A DNA stretch of 64,000 bases from Bacteroidetes bacterium UBA2475 (GTDB lineage Bacteria > Bacteroidota > Bacteroidia > B-17B0 > Aurantibacillaceae). Shown here in pieces: positions 26,521 through 36,927 of the stretch (position 1 is the first letter of the stretch; each line of letters begins with the position of its first letter). The notes below the pieces were generated by a model. It was not told the DNA's origin and searched no databases. It saw only the letters and a program-made list of their open reading frames with translations. The position numbers and the translations under genes are program-made. The stretch is taken from assembly GCA_002342065.1 (NCBI GenBank), contig DDPF01000012.1, positions 310,001 through 374,000 on the forward strand. The letters are read 5' to 3'.

Positions 26521-29500
26521 TTATTCTACAATGATCTTTTTAGTTGAGGAATTATTAATTGAAATGATATATACTCCTTTGCTGAAATTTGTAAGGTCAA
26601 TTAACACTTCGTTAGTATTTATATTTTCTGAATAAACCTTTTTACCTAAAACATTAAAGATCTCTACCAACTTCTTGTCAGCATCATTAAATTGAATTTT
26701 AACTTCGCTCACAGCCGGGTTAGGATAGATATTGAAATCGTTCGATATAGCTACTTCATTAATATCTGTGCATAAAGAAACGTTTTGAACAAATGTATTT
26801 GTATTTGTGCAAGAATTAGAGCCTGTTGCAGCAATGGTATAGGTAGTTGTAACACTTGGGCTAACAACATTAACAGCTGTATTTGGTCCGCTTGTCCAGC
26901 TATAAGTTGAAGCTCCGCTAGCGGTTAAAGTTGCAGATTGACCTACGCAAATTAATGTTCCAGAAGTAGAAACATTAATTGTTGGTGAAGGAATTACACT
27001 TACACTTTGAGATAATGAACTAACCGAACAGTTTGTGCCACCTGTTATTGCAACCGAATAATTGCCGCTTGCATTTGCCATTACTGTGTTTGAAGTTGCT
27101 CCGGTAATTGGTGTTCCATTATTACTCCATTGATAATTTAAACCGGAAGTAAACGGCACACTAATTATTGGCCCGTTAGTAGAGCACAAACCTGTTGTGT
27201 TACCTGCAACACTTAATGAACTTGAAACAGGAGAAGCGCAACCCGGGATGCCGTAGATCGAAAGTGAGCTACTGATCTCGTTAGCTGCGATAACAAGATG
27301 CATGCCGTTAGGACTTTGTGATTGAGGAATAAAAATAATTCCTTCTGCACCTCTATCAGGACCATTACCTATAAAAGATCTGTTATTTACATACGTTACA
27401 TATACTGGCGCTGCAGGGTTAGTAATATCATAAACCATAATGCCACCAATACGCTCAACAGCTATAAAAGCAAATGTGTTTGTACCAATAGCGCCAATAG
27501 CAATACCTTCCGGCTCTGGACCTTTATCATCACTTCTGTCTTTTTTAGTTATTGATGTATTACTTGCATTAAACATTACAGAAAAAGAGTTAGTGGAAGT
27601 TATTAACTCCATTTGGTCTCCGCTATCATAAACTAAATTTCCGGTATTGGCATTCCAAATAGAAAAAGAACGGCCTCCATAACAATAGATAGAATCAATA
27701 TCTCCATCATTATCTGTATCCCCTAGTTTATCGGTTGCATTTAAGCGGCCCAGTACTGAGTTGTTTTGTAAGTCGGCAGCATTTGGAAATTTTGATGCAT
27801 CAAGCAATAAGGCACTTATTCTTTTTTCTTCTGAAAATCCTGAATACGCTCTAGAGTCTCCTTCGTTAGCAGTAACCAAATAATTTACACCACTAATTGA
27901 GTAACTTGCAATTGCATCTGGTAAAAACAAACCTTTTACTGGAAAATTAGCAATGTTAACTCCTTTGGTAACATTTGAAGCATCCATGCCTTTATTCAAT
28001 AAGTTATGATTTTTTGCACCTAAGGGTTTAAGATAATTTATAGCGTTATTGGTTAAATTTATTTCTACTATAGCATTATTTTCCTGCAAAACTACCCAGG
28101 CTTTTGAATCATCTTTTGCGATAGTAACATATTCCGGTTCAAAATCTTTTGAAGCAGATGCACCGAGCCCATAAATTCTTATTCCTTGCGCTTTAAGCGC
28201 AGTTTCTTGTCCGTTGTAAACAGTAAATGTTACGTGTGCTACATTGGTTTGAGATAACGCAGCAATACCTCCGGAAACATCTATAATGCTTACGGAGCCA
28301 TCCGGATCATTCGTATACGCATCATTTGGCTCACCTTCATTAGCGGTAAACACTTTTGTTCCCGCATTATTATAGGTTATCATATCAGGCATCATTCCAA
28401 CCTTTACCTGCTTAAGAAAAATTCCATTCTTATCAAAGAAAACAACTTTTCCACTGTCTTGTGGGTTTGTTCCGCCAATAGCTACCGAACTATTTTCTAT
28501 TGCACAGGCAACAGTTCCATTTTTTACAGCTACAGAATTAATATTTCCATAAGTAGTGATGTTGACACTTGCAATTAAAGTTGGTGTTGATGGATTAATA
28601 AAATCAATAATATCCAATTTACCTGCAATACTATTTGCAATATATAAACGTTGGGTAGTTGGATCATGCACAACGATCTCAGCTGAATTAGTACCGGATA
28701 CAAAATTCTGATAGCTTCCCAGTAAATTTAAGCTAATTGTATTTGCAGCAGCCGGTGCAACTTTATCATCATCTAAAATATAAAATGTACACTGGTTTGT
28801 TGCACCAATGGTAGCATTCATTTGAGGCACTAATTTTAATATTGCATATTCTGCGCTTTCAAGAATTGCATCGTTAGCAAGATTTATAGAAACTGATGCG
28901 GTTGTATTTACCGGTGCGTTGGCAGCAAATGTAACAGTTGCAACTGCAATAGTGTAATCACTACTTGTTGCATTTGACCAAGCTGAAGCAACAACACTAA
29001 CAGCACTTACTGAAGTACTTGAAACGGTTTGCTTTAAATAGATCGTTGCCGACGGGGTTGTTTCAACAACTGAAGTATCGTTGCTTACAAAAGAAATAGT
29101 TGCCGGAGCGGCGCTTGTAGTAAGTGATACAGAACTAATTGCGTTTGTTTGCGATGCAAAAGGTGTTATAGAAAAAGTTCTCGACTGTGTCCAAGAATTA
29201 TTAGTTGTATTAAAAATTCCTGTTGCCGTTATAACATCCGGACCGGGATCTGCTGTGAAAAAGTTTCCAGTATTTAATTTACCACCTGAATAAAGATCAT
29301 TTATTGGCATTTGATAACCGTCAACACCTGCATTTACGATCGCGGTTCCTAAACCTGTACCAAAGAATAGAGCATCTCTTGGAACTGACGAACTTGTTAT
29401 TGCGCCAATTGGCAGATCAAAAACAGCAACACCATCAGCATTTGCGCCACCATTTCCAAAAACACCTGCAGTAGCTGCCGTTCCTATTCCTCCATCACCA

Positions 29501-29856
29501 TTTGTGTTTTTTACATTTATAACTCTTAGTTTTTGTCCTGCAGGCACCATGCAACTTCCTCCAACATATACAACATTTCCTGCTGCCACTGTTCCGGAGG
29601 TTATTGCAAAAGCATAGCTAATTGCTCCACCTGCGATCCATCCTGAAGCCGTTGCGTTACCATTATTGTTAACGATTATAGTATATGGGGTTAATCCAAA
29701 GTTAATTGGTTTAGTAGCAATTAATTCTACGAATTCATGACAACTGTCGGTACCCGCAGGATTTGGAAAAAATTCGCTGATAACTAATCCGGGATTTTGA
29801 GCACTGATTTTAATTACTAAGAATGTAATTAAAGTGATAAATAATTTTCTATTCAT
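26521..29856 (-). CDS. Lamin-tail, Calx-beta and choice-of-anchor-I beta-propeller T9SS protein
   Basis: The 1111-residue secreted protein begins with a signal peptide and a lamin-tail-like domain (LVISEFFPNPAGTDSCHEFVEL). A Calx-beta domain follows (about 250-370), then a large choice-of-anchor-I beta-propeller (about 375-880) with motifs FTANEGEPNDAY, ANEGDSRAY, DKGPEPEGI and PDRGAEGI. Ig-like repeats and a T9SS type A tail (IYPNPAVSEVKIQF) complete it. Choice-of-anchor-I proteins resemble esterase-like phytases and alkaline phosphatases, and the acidic clusters fit metal binding. Activity is inferred from this and from its place between phosphatase operons. It has its own terminator. Confidence 0.82.
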   Translation of the reverse strand: MNRKLFITLITFLVIKISAQNPGLVISEFFPNPAGTDSCHEFVELIATKPINFGLTPYTIIVNNNGNATASGWIAGGAISYAFAITSGTVAAGNVVYVGGSCMVPAGQKLRVINVKNTNGDGGIGTAATAGVFGNGGANADGVAVFDLPIGAITSSSVPRDALFFGTGLGTAIVNAGVDGYQMPINDLYSGGKLNTGNFFTADPGPDVITATGIFNTTNNSWTQSRTFSITPFASQTNAISSVSLTTSAAPATISFVSNDTSVVETTPSATIYLKQTVSSTSVSAVSVVASAWSNATSSDYTIAVATVTFAANAPVNTTASVSINLANDAILESAEYAILKLVPQMNATIGATNQCTFYILDDDKVAPAAANTISLNLLGSYQNFVSGTNSAEIVVHDPTTQRLYIANSIAGKLDIIDFINPSTPTLIASVNITTYGNINSVAVKNGTVACAIENSSVAIGGTNPQDSGKVVFFDKNGIFLKQVKVGMMPDMITYNNAGTKVFTANEGEPNDAYTNDPDGSVSIIDVSGGIAALSQTNVAHVTFTVYNGQETALKAQGIRIYGLGASASKDFEPEYVTIAKDDSKAWVVLQENNAIVEINLTNNAINYLKPLGAKNHNLLNKGMDASNVTKGVNIANFPVKGLFLPDAIASYSISGVNYLVTANEGDSRAYSGFSEEKRISALLLDASKFPNAADLQNNSVLGRLNATDKLGDTDNDGDIDSIYCYGGRSFSIWNANTGNLVYDSGDQMELITSTNSFSVMFNASNTSITKKDRSDDKGPEPEGIAIGAIGTNTFAFIAVERIGGIMVYDITNPAAPVYVTYVNNRSFIGNGPDRGAEGIIFIPQSQSPNGMHLVIAANEISSSLSIYGIPGCASPVSSSLSVAGNTTGLCSTNGPIISVPFTSGLNYQWSNNGTPITGATSNTVMANASGNYSVAITGGTNCSVSSLSQSVSVIPSPTINVSTSGTLICVGQSATLTASGASTYSWTSGPNTAVNVVSPSVTTTYTIAATGSNSCTNTNTFVQNVSLCTDINEVAISNDFNIYPNPAVSEVKIQFNDADKKLVEIFNVLGKKVYSENINTNEVLIDLTNFSKGVYIISINNSSTKKIIVE

Positions 29857-30002
29857 TTGTTTTATATTTTTAGCAAAGAACAGTTACTGAACTTATTTCA
29901 AAATATTCTAAACATTATGTATAAGTAAAATTAATAGCCACAAGTTTAATTTAGTATTAAGAAATAGAACCTGAATTTTGGAAATTTATTTACATTATGA
30001 AA

Positions 30003-30635
30003 TTATTCCTGATACATTTTCCATTTTTCTATCGTAAAATTTTCCTGGTTGGCTTCATTCTTTAGCCATTGTGCGATAACAAATTCTAATTGTTCAACAC
30101 AATCCCTTAAGTTTGACCAGGATTCAAAAGCAGTTGCATGGCCTTGCATCAATTCAACATTTCCATTAATTTTATCACCGGTCCACACTCCTGTTTTTAG
30201 CAAAACGAAATCTGTTGCCAGATCATTATTATCGCTAAACTCAAATGTGCCTGGCTTTAAATTATAAAAATCAGATAATTCGTTAACAATAATTTCAGGA
30301 AGCAGGCCACTATTGATAAATTCTTCAACATTAAATAACTGGTTTGAATCTGTATCAAACAGAATTATGGCATCTTCATATCTTTCATTTTGAATTTTAT
30401 CATTAAATGCGGATATTCCAAAAATACTGCATGTTATGGGATCCGAAGTTTTTGAAATTCCATCATCAAGATCGTGAACGGAAAAAATTATCTGAATTGT
30501 AGTAGAATTAAAGTACTGGGCCAGTTCTTGTACTTTTGCTATGTGTTTTGGTAAAACACGTCTATTCATATTTAGTTTATAAAGGAACAATAGAATAGCG
30601 GCAAATATTATTACAACTATAAGTATTAAAGACAT
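30003..30635 (-). CDS. Membrane-anchored protein of unknown function
   Basis: The 210-residue product has one N-terminal transmembrane helix (LILIVVIIFAAILLFLYKL) and a soluble acidic domain with mixed alpha/beta character. I recognise no catalytic motif or family. Conspicuous parts are DAIILFDTDSNQLFNVEEF and NVELMQGHATAFESW. It lies 91 bases downstream of a sensor histidine kinase on the same strand, so it may be cotranscribed and serve signalling, but the sequence does not show this. Confidence 0.65.
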   Translation of the reverse strand: MSLILIVVIIFAAILLFLYKLNMNRRVLPKHIAKVQELAQYFNSTTIQIIFSVHDLDDGISKTSDPITCSIFGISAFNDKIQNERYEDAIILFDTDSNQLFNVEEFINSGLLPEIIVNELSDFYNLKPGTFEFSDNNDLATDFVLLKTGVWTGDKINGNVELMQGHATAFESWSNLRDCVEQLEFVIAQWLKNEANQENFTIEKWKMYQE

Positions 30636-30726
30636 AAATAAATTATATGTATGAAAGTAAAAAAGAGCGTAGTCATTTGTGTTAATCTATCGTTAACTAA
30701 TCAATATATTTTTATAGGAAAATTTC

Positions 30727-32550
30727 TTAGTTTAAAGTTAAGTTGGTTAGCTCCGAGATCTCTCGGTTATGTAGTATTTGTTCTTTAATATTTTTCTTTT
30801 TGTAATTTGTTGGCAATAACACTGTAAAAGTTGTTCCCATACTTTCATCACTTTCAAGACCAATTGCGCCGTGAAGTTTTTCAACCGAACACTTTACAAT
30901 ATAAAGGCCAAGGCCTGTTCCATTAACATGGCTAGTACCTCTAAAGAACATATCAAAAACTCTATCGTGGTATTGTTTATTTATTCCAATACCATTATCC
31001 AACACTTCAATTCTTAACATGTCATCATTCTGGTCAACAACTGAAATTTTCAAGAAACTGAAACTTGATCTTTTTACCGCATACTTAATGCTATTTTCCA
31101 TTAAATTCCTAAATATCGCTTTTACCAGTCCTGGTGAAGAAAAAAATTGGTTCTTAGTTTTAATTTCCAGTGAAAAAATAATATTATCAAAATCCTTTAA
31201 GGATCTTAATTCAGAATAAACAGATCGTATTAATTCATCGAGGTTTATTAATTCGGGTTTTATCTCCTCACCTCTTACGTTGGTTATTATTCCAAGTTCA
31301 TCGGTTGTTGTGATCAATTTTTCCCATGACTTATTTATTTGCAAAAGGCACTCTTTCATCTCAAGATCAGATGTTTTTGCTAAGGCAACATTAGTAAGCT
31401 CTTTCACTTTTATTAATGGATTTCGGATATCATGCGAGGTAGCATAAAAAAGCATTTCCAAGTCTTTGTTTGATAACTTAAGAGATGTCATTTGATTAAC
31501 GATGTGTTGTTCCATAATACTAAAATTTGTTGCCAAAACATCTATTTCATATGAAGAATTATTAATTGGAAGTATTGTTCTTGTAGTAAAATCACTTTTT
31601 ACAAACTCATCTATTTTTTGTTTTAAATGGGTTATTGATCTTGAGACTCTTTTGGAAATTGTTAATGCCGAAAAAATGCCGATCGAAATAAAAATAAAAC
31701 CAATAGTAAGAAATACCAATTTAATATGAGCAAGGGCAAGTTTTTCCTTTTGCGCCGAAAATTCAACCAGCGTAGCTAAAGAAATTTCGATCTTATTTGA
31801 AATATCATCTATTTGCTTTTTAAGGCCTAATCCACTCTTTAAACCAAGTCTTTTCTCATATACAGTAAGATTGTTAAATTCAATAGAATAATTATTCAGC
31901 ATCTTTATGATCTTACTTTTTTTGTCTGAACTAATATTATTTTTAATTGCCAGATCATCCTTTATCTTATTTATTAATTTGTTATGTTTATCTATATATG
32001 GTTCTTCCTGACGAATGATAAAATCTTTTTCATGCCTGCGAAGTTGTAAGATATTTACTAAACCGATCTCTGCCTGGAAATTTTCAAGATCATGCGCATA
32101 ATTTCTCATATTACCTTCAATACCATAATCTTTAAATCCCCTTATCAGGATCTGCCTGAACATTTCAGCGGTTAACACTTTATATTTGGAAAAGGTTATT
32201 TTAAGATCAACAATTGAATCATTCAATCCGAAATTATTTTGTTCCTGAATGGTGTTTAGATCGTTCAATGCCTGTTCAATATTATTACATATCTTATTAT
32301 GTGTATTGATCAAATTGCTTTTCCGTGATTCAAAAAAGACAGGGTTAATTGTCTCATTCTCAAAAAATTCATGTGTTACTTTAATATCCTTTAAAAGTAA
32401 TACATGCGTACTCTCTGCATTTTGGGTAATATTTGAAAGGGAGTCTTTATTCTTTTCGAAATAATTAAAAATTATTACCGAGGTAATTACTGTTATTAAT
32501 ACAAATAATAAAAATATTGCCAATAATTTTGTGCGGATAGTAGTGAACAT
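30727..32550 (-). CDS. Sensor histidine kinase (HisKA/HATPase)
   Basis: The 607-residue membrane kinase has TM helices at about 5-27 and 285-307 flanking a helical periplasmic sensor domain. A HAMP-like linker follows, then a HisKA domain with phosphoacceptor His373 (ATSHDIRNPL) and an HATPase domain with RNLMENSIKYA, LDNGIGI and GTGLGLYIVK. No response regulator gene is adjacent, so its partner is elsewhere. The position inside the phosphatase region suggests, but does not prove, a link to phosphate sensing. The sensor domain is long and all-helical, unlike the small PAS-type region of classical PhoR. Confidence 0.92.
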   Translation of the reverse strand: MFTTIRTKLLAIFLLFVLITVITSVIIFNYFEKNKDSLSNITQNAESTHVLLLKDIKVTHEFFENETINPVFFESRKSNLINTHNKICNNIEQALNDLNTIQEQNNFGLNDSIVDLKITFSKYKVLTAEMFRQILIRGFKDYGIEGNMRNYAHDLENFQAEIGLVNILQLRRHEKDFIIRQEEPYIDKHNKLINKIKDDLAIKNNISSDKKSKIIKMLNNYSIEFNNLTVYEKRLGLKSGLGLKKQIDDISNKIEISLATLVEFSAQKEKLALAHIKLVFLTIGFIFISIGIFSALTISKRVSRSITHLKQKIDEFVKSDFTTRTILPINNSSYEIDVLATNFSIMEQHIVNQMTSLKLSNKDLEMLFYATSHDIRNPLIKVKELTNVALAKTSDLEMKECLLQINKSWEKLITTTDELGIITNVRGEEIKPELINLDELIRSVYSELRSLKDFDNIIFSLEIKTKNQFFSSPGLVKAIFRNLMENSIKYAVKRSSFSFLKISVVDQNDDMLRIEVLDNGIGINKQYHDRVFDMFFRGTSHVNGTGLGLYIVKCSVEKLHGAIGLESDESMGTTFTVLLPTNYKKKNIKEQILHNREISELTNLTLN

Positions 32551-32727
32551 AACTTAATTTTATACTACCAAATTACCCGTGCTTTATTATCAAAAAGATA
32601 AATTAAGTTATCTTTAATATTAAAATCGCTTAAGTCATTCTATCCAACGCTAAATGATAAAAAAAACCTGATAAAGCTATTTCTTTGAAGTGTTGAATAA
32701 GATTAAAGATCTACCAAAATAATAAGA

Positions 32728-34317
32728 TCATTTAAAGATCTTTTTTGCCTCGCCGTTATTGTATATTAAAATAATAAGGCCGGATGCATCATTCTCTAAT
32801 TCCTGTCCGTAGATATTAACACGTTTGATTATTTTTTTATCTACATTACTAATGTTATTATCAACCGAAACTATATCTGAATAAGTAAAACTTCCTTCGT
32901 TATCTGTTTGTTTTAACCGATAATATGAAGTTCGTGAAAGGGGAGACGAGTCGTAAATTTTATAATTGTGTTTATTTAAAGAAGTTCCCTGACCGGCTAT
33001 AACATAAATAGTTTCCCATAAATTGGCATCAGAAGATCTTTCAATTGAGAAATATTTGTTTTTCTTTTCAGACATTGTGATCCAGTTTAATTCAACAGAG
33101 CCATCAATTAGCTTCGCGTTAAATTCAGAAAGTTCAATTGGCAAGATCATTGTTAAACAGCTGCATGGAGTTACCTGAACGCTATAAGTAATTATTTCAT
33201 CGGCACGATTTGCAGAACCTGAAACACGAATAGTTCCCGGTCCTGCCAAAGTATAGTTATCTGATAATGATGAATTAGATGCTCCCTGCTGAAATATTTT
33301 AGCTCCTGCTAAAACACCTACTTTAACATTATCACAGCCCTGGCAATTTCCATCTGCGCCAGATGATCCACAGCCATAGGTACGACTTTTCATTTGCGCA
33401 AATACCTGATAGGTGCAACCAGCAGGCACTGTTATGTTAGCCGACATACTTTGATAACCGGCGCCACAATCCCCTCCAACACCCCCTGAACCGCAATTAA
33501 TACCACCAGAATATGCTAACTCGCAATTTGCCAGGCAGCCACAACCTGCTCCTGAAACAGCCAGAACTCCATAAGGAAAAATGCCGGTTGTTAAACTGAA
33601 AATACAGTTAGTGTTATCCCAAACATGCGTAGTATTATTAATCCAATTAGCAGAATTACTAATTGCCGAAAGAATGGTCGCCCTTGAACCGTTGTTAGTA
33701 ACACAATTATAATTCCATTGATCTTTAGTTGAGCTCATAACAATTGCAGTGGCACCAATAGCTAATGTATAAGCGCCTAATGATGCATGTGTAGGTAAGC
33801 CTGTCTGGTCTTTATCAGAACAAGTGGTATTACTAAAGACACCATTATGCTTTAAAGCATAAATAAATTGCGGTGCAGCCCTAGTTCCCTGTAATACATA
33901 AATATTATCTCCGGTACTGCTTAAACCATAATTTGTTCCCCATAGTCCTCCCAAATCCAATCGGGTAATTATACCGCCAGAGCATGTTGCCGCATTTCCG
34001 CTGCCGCCTGCGTCAATATAAAATACACTACCTGCGGCAATGATAGAATTACAGGTGATCTCTACTCCAAATTCATCGCTATTACAGGACCAGCCGGGAG
34101 TGGCATTATTCCAATTATTATCTGTAACAATAAATTTGGTATTGCATTGCATGTCCACTAAAGTGACTAGTTTTATCGCGTCATTTCCCCCATCAGTGTT
34201 GCTATTGGTTTTAAATGCAATTACAGCAATATCTCCTGGCGACAAAGAAGTTTGAGATATTATTTTATTAATACTTACAAAAAAAAGCACCAATAAAATA
34301 AATAAATTATTTTTCAT
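32728..34317 (-). CDS. Secreted T9SS-type surface protein
   Basis: The 529-residue protein has a signal peptide (...INKIISQ). The N-terminal beta-rich domain begins LSPGDIAVIAFKTNSNTDG and resembles a lamin-tail-type module. A Cys/Gly-rich middle follows (GGINCGSGGVGGDCGAGY). A fibronectin-like C-terminal region (IELSEFNAKLIDGSVELNW ... YYRLKQTDNEG) is typical of T9SS cargo. The last about 50 residues depart from the usual sorting-domain sequence (no YPNP motif), so secretion by T9SS is likely but the terminal signal looks atypical. It is divergent from the phosphatase operon at 34589. No enzymatic motif was seen. Confidence 0.72.
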   Translation of the reverse strand: MKNNLFILLVLFFVSINKIISQTSLSPGDIAVIAFKTNSNTDGGNDAIKLVTLVDMQCNTKFIVTDNNWNNATPGWSCNSDEFGVEITCNSIIAAGSVFYIDAGGSGNAATCSGGIITRLDLGGLWGTNYGLSSTGDNIYVLQGTRAAPQFIYALKHNGVFSNTTCSDKDQTGLPTHASLGAYTLAIGATAIVMSSTKDQWNYNCVTNNGSRATILSAISNSANWINNTTHVWDNTNCIFSLTTGIFPYGVLAVSGAGCGCLANCELAYSGGINCGSGGVGGDCGAGYQSMSANITVPAGCTYQVFAQMKSRTYGCGSSGADGNCQGCDNVKVGVLAGAKIFQQGASNSSLSDNYTLAGPGTIRVSGSANRADEIITYSVQVTPCSCLTMILPIELSEFNAKLIDGSVELNWITMSEKKNKYFSIERSSDANLWETIYVIAGQGTSLNKHNYKIYDSSPLSRTSYYRLKQTDNEGSFTYSDIVSVDNNISNVDKKIIKRVNIYGQELENDASGLIILIYNNGEAKKIFK

Positions 34318-34521
34318 TAATAGGATCTAAACTTTATTTGAGTCAAAGCTATTCTTTTTTAAAAAGGAGAATGAGACAAGTCAATTATGCTATAGTTATA
34401 CTAATGTGAACTATTTAACTAAACCGATTAAGATTTATTTACTTACTCACATAGATCGGAGAAAAAAATTTACACTCCGAATAATTAAAGTAAATCTTTT
34501 GCTACAAAAACGCTTTCAATA

Positions 34522-34539
34522 GGTAACGCAATGGTAACG
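34522..34539. promoter_or_regulatory. Direct repeat GGTAACG-N4-GGTAACG, candidate Pho box
   Basis: Two identical 7-bp half-sites lie at 34522-34528 and 34533-34539, separated by four bases (caat), giving an 11-bp period. PhoB/PhoP-type regulators bind 7-bp direct repeats with exactly this geometry, for example the Streptomyces GTTCACC boxes. On the opposite strand the half-site is CGTTACC. It lies 50 bases upstream of the PAP, Gly-rich, PhoD, peroxidase, PstS run and is 200 bases from the divergent 34317 gene. Confidence 0.5.
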
Positions 34540-34588
34540 TTTCATTGGCAGATACCTAAAAATTGTTTTTTAGATTCGCATTGTGTTT

Positions 34589-36925
34589 ATGAGTAAAATT
34601 TACCTTCTTGTTTTTATAATTTTTGGCTGTGTTTGCAATTCGATATCGCAAACCACACCGTTAATTTCTCAGGGCTCCAACTGGAAATACCTTGACAATG
34701 GTTCTAACCAAGGCACCGCATGGTATGGAACAAGCTTTAACGATGCATCATGGGCGTCGGGCAATGCCGAATTAGGTTACGGTGATGGCGATGAAGCTAC
34801 TGTTGTTAGTTACGGGCCAAGCTCTTCAAATAAATACATCACAACTTATTTTAGAAAACAATTTTCGGTTACAAATCCCTCACAATTTTTTTCGATCGAT
34901 CTTCAGGCGAGGCGTGATGATGGAATTGTTGTTTATATAAACGGTGTTGAAGTTTGGCGTGACAATATGCCGGCGGGTAACATCGCTTTTAATACTGTTG
35001 CTGTTTCAACAATCGCTTTTAGCGCGGAAAGTGCATGGAATCAGGTTTTGATCAGCCCGCTTTATTTAAATAACGGACTAAATACTATCGCTGTTGAAAT
35101 TCACCAGGAAAATAATTCAAGCAGCGATATTACCATGGACCTTAAAATGAGCGGAAACCTAAGCATCCCCAATGTAAATGTTACGCGTGGCCCTTACCTT
35201 AATTTAGGAACTTCAAACAGTATGATCGTAAAATGGCGTACTGATATTTTATGTGATTCAAAGATCTGGTACGGAACATCAATTACTTCATTAACCAACC
35301 AGGCGTCAAGCCCATCGTTTGTTACAGATCATGAAATAAAAATTCTGGGTTTAAATCCGGCTACTGTTTATTACTATATGATCGGTACCAGTTCTGCAAC
35401 CCTTACTCCTGCAAGTACTAACCAGTTTTTTAAAACCAGCCCTGTTGCAGGAACAAAAGGCAAATATAAATTTTGGGTTGTTGGCGATGCCGGAACGGGC
35501 AGTAGCAGCCAGACAAGTGCAAAAACAGGTTTCTTAAATTACATAGGTAACACTCATGTTGACGGATGGTTATGGTTAGGCGATAATGCTTACGATGGCG
35601 GCTACGACAGCGAATACCAAACAAACGTATTTGCAAATGGTATTTATGCTTCTGAATTAAAAAAAATAGTTGTGTGGCCGGCACCGGGAAATCATGATTA
35701 TAATAACAATATTCCGTTTTCACCCTCACCGGCTTATCTTGATATTTTTACTTTGCCTACTTTAGGTGAAGCCGGTGGCCTTGCATCCGGAACTGAAAAA
35801 TATTATTCCTACAATTATGGAAATATTCATTTTATTGTTTTAGATTCTTACAGCGTTGGCCGCAACACCAATGATCCAATGGCCACTTGGCTGCAAAACG
35901 ACCTTACGGCTAACGCCTTGCCATGGGTTATTGCCTATTGGCATCATCCACCTTATACTAAAGGAAGTCATAATTCTGACAATTCGAATTTCCTTGACGG
36001 AGAATTAGTAGATATGAGACAAAACATTCTTCCAATACTAGAAAATGGTGGTGTTGATCTTGTATTGAATGGTCATAGTCATTGTTACGAACGTTCTTTT
36101 TTAATCGACAGTCATTATGGTTCGTCCGGTCAATTTAACGCATCGATGATAAAAAATAATACAAGCGGATCTTATCCTTCTGTTTGTCCGTACCAAAAAC
36201 AAACATTAATTAATAAAGCACATAAAGGCACTGTATATTCTGTTGTTGGTTGTTCCGGAAAAACCAGTGGCACATCAAGCGGTTGGCCGCACCCTGTATT
36301 TTACAGCTACAACAATACTTTATTAGGAAGTATGTTAATAGAAGTAAACGATAACCGTTTAGATGCAAAATTTATTACAAGCACAAATTCTGTTTACGAC
36401 GGTTTTACGATCGTAAAAAATGCTGGTAAAAAGGTCACACTAAATATTTGTCAGGGCCAAAACGCCATTTTAAAACCATCCTGGCCTGAGCCGGTTTATT
36501 GGTTCCCACTTGGAACAACATTAGATTCGGCAATTGTAACTCCTGCCTTCTCAACTATTTATTATGCCTACGATCCTAACTCCTGCATTAAAGATACGTT
36601 TGTAGTAAACGTTACACCAAACACTATTCCACCTTGCAATATAACTTCACTTCCAGCCTACGAACCGGCATTAGAAGTAAGTGTTTATCCAACCCTCATT
36701 AAAAGTAAGAACGAAGCGTTTGTTATCAGAACACTATCCAGAACAAAAATTGAGTCGACAAAAATTCTTGATATACAGGGAAAAATAATTGAAGCCTTTG
36801 TAGATGAAATATCCGATACCGAATTAAAAGTAAATTTTAAAAACGAAACTCCAAATGGCGTTTATTTTCTTGAATTAATAATTGATAATAAACCAATCCA
36901 CAAAAAAATAATCTTTAATAAATAA
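34589..36925 (+). CDS. Purple acid phosphatase-like T9SS protein with N-terminal jelly-roll
   Basis: I prefer the ATG at 34589 (MSKIYLLVFIIFGCVC) to an in-frame GTG at 34583. The protein of about 778 residues has a jelly-roll-like module almost identical in plan to that of the 21223 protein (WKYLDNGSNQGTAWYGTSF). A fibronectin-like PAP domain and a metallophosphoesterase follow, with GDAGTG, GDNAYDGG, GNHDY, HHPPYTKGSH and GHSHCYERS. It ends in a T9SS-type tail (VYPTLIKSKNEAFVI). The DxG, GDxxY, GNHD and GHxH ligands of PAPs are all present. It heads a five-gene plus-strand run and the candidate Pho box lies directly upstream. Confidence 0.87.
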   Translation: MSKIYLLVFIIFGCVCNSISQTTPLISQGSNWKYLDNGSNQGTAWYGTSFNDASWASGNAELGYGDGDEATVVSYGPSSSNKYITTYFRKQFSVTNPSQFFSIDLQARRDDGIVVYINGVEVWRDNMPAGNIAFNTVAVSTIAFSAESAWNQVLISPLYLNNGLNTIAVEIHQENNSSSDITMDLKMSGNLSIPNVNVTRGPYLNLGTSNSMIVKWRTDILCDSKIWYGTSITSLTNQASSPSFVTDHEIKILGLNPATVYYYMIGTSSATLTPASTNQFFKTSPVAGTKGKYKFWVVGDAGTGSSSQTSAKTGFLNYIGNTHVDGWLWLGDNAYDGGYDSEYQTNVFANGIYASELKKIVVWPAPGNHDYNNNIPFSPSPAYLDIFTLPTLGEAGGLASGTEKYYSYNYGNIHFIVLDSYSVGRNTNDPMATWLQNDLTANALPWVIAYWHHPPYTKGSHNSDNSNFLDGELVDMRQNILPILENGGVDLVLNGHSHCYERSFLIDSHYGSSGQFNASMIKNNTSGSYPSVCPYQKQTLINKAHKGTVYSVVGCSGKTSGTSSGWPHPVFYSYNNTLLGSMLIEVNDNRLDAKFITSTNSVYDGFTIVKNAGKKVTLNICQGQNAILKPSWPEPVYWFPLGTTLDSAIVTPAFSTIYYAYDPNSCIKDTFVVNVTPNTIPPCNITSLPAYEPALEVSVYPTLIKSKNEAFVIRTLSRTKIESTKILDIQGKIIEAFVDEISDTELKVNFKNETPNGVYFLELIIDNKPIHKKIIFNK

Positions 36926-36927
36926 AT

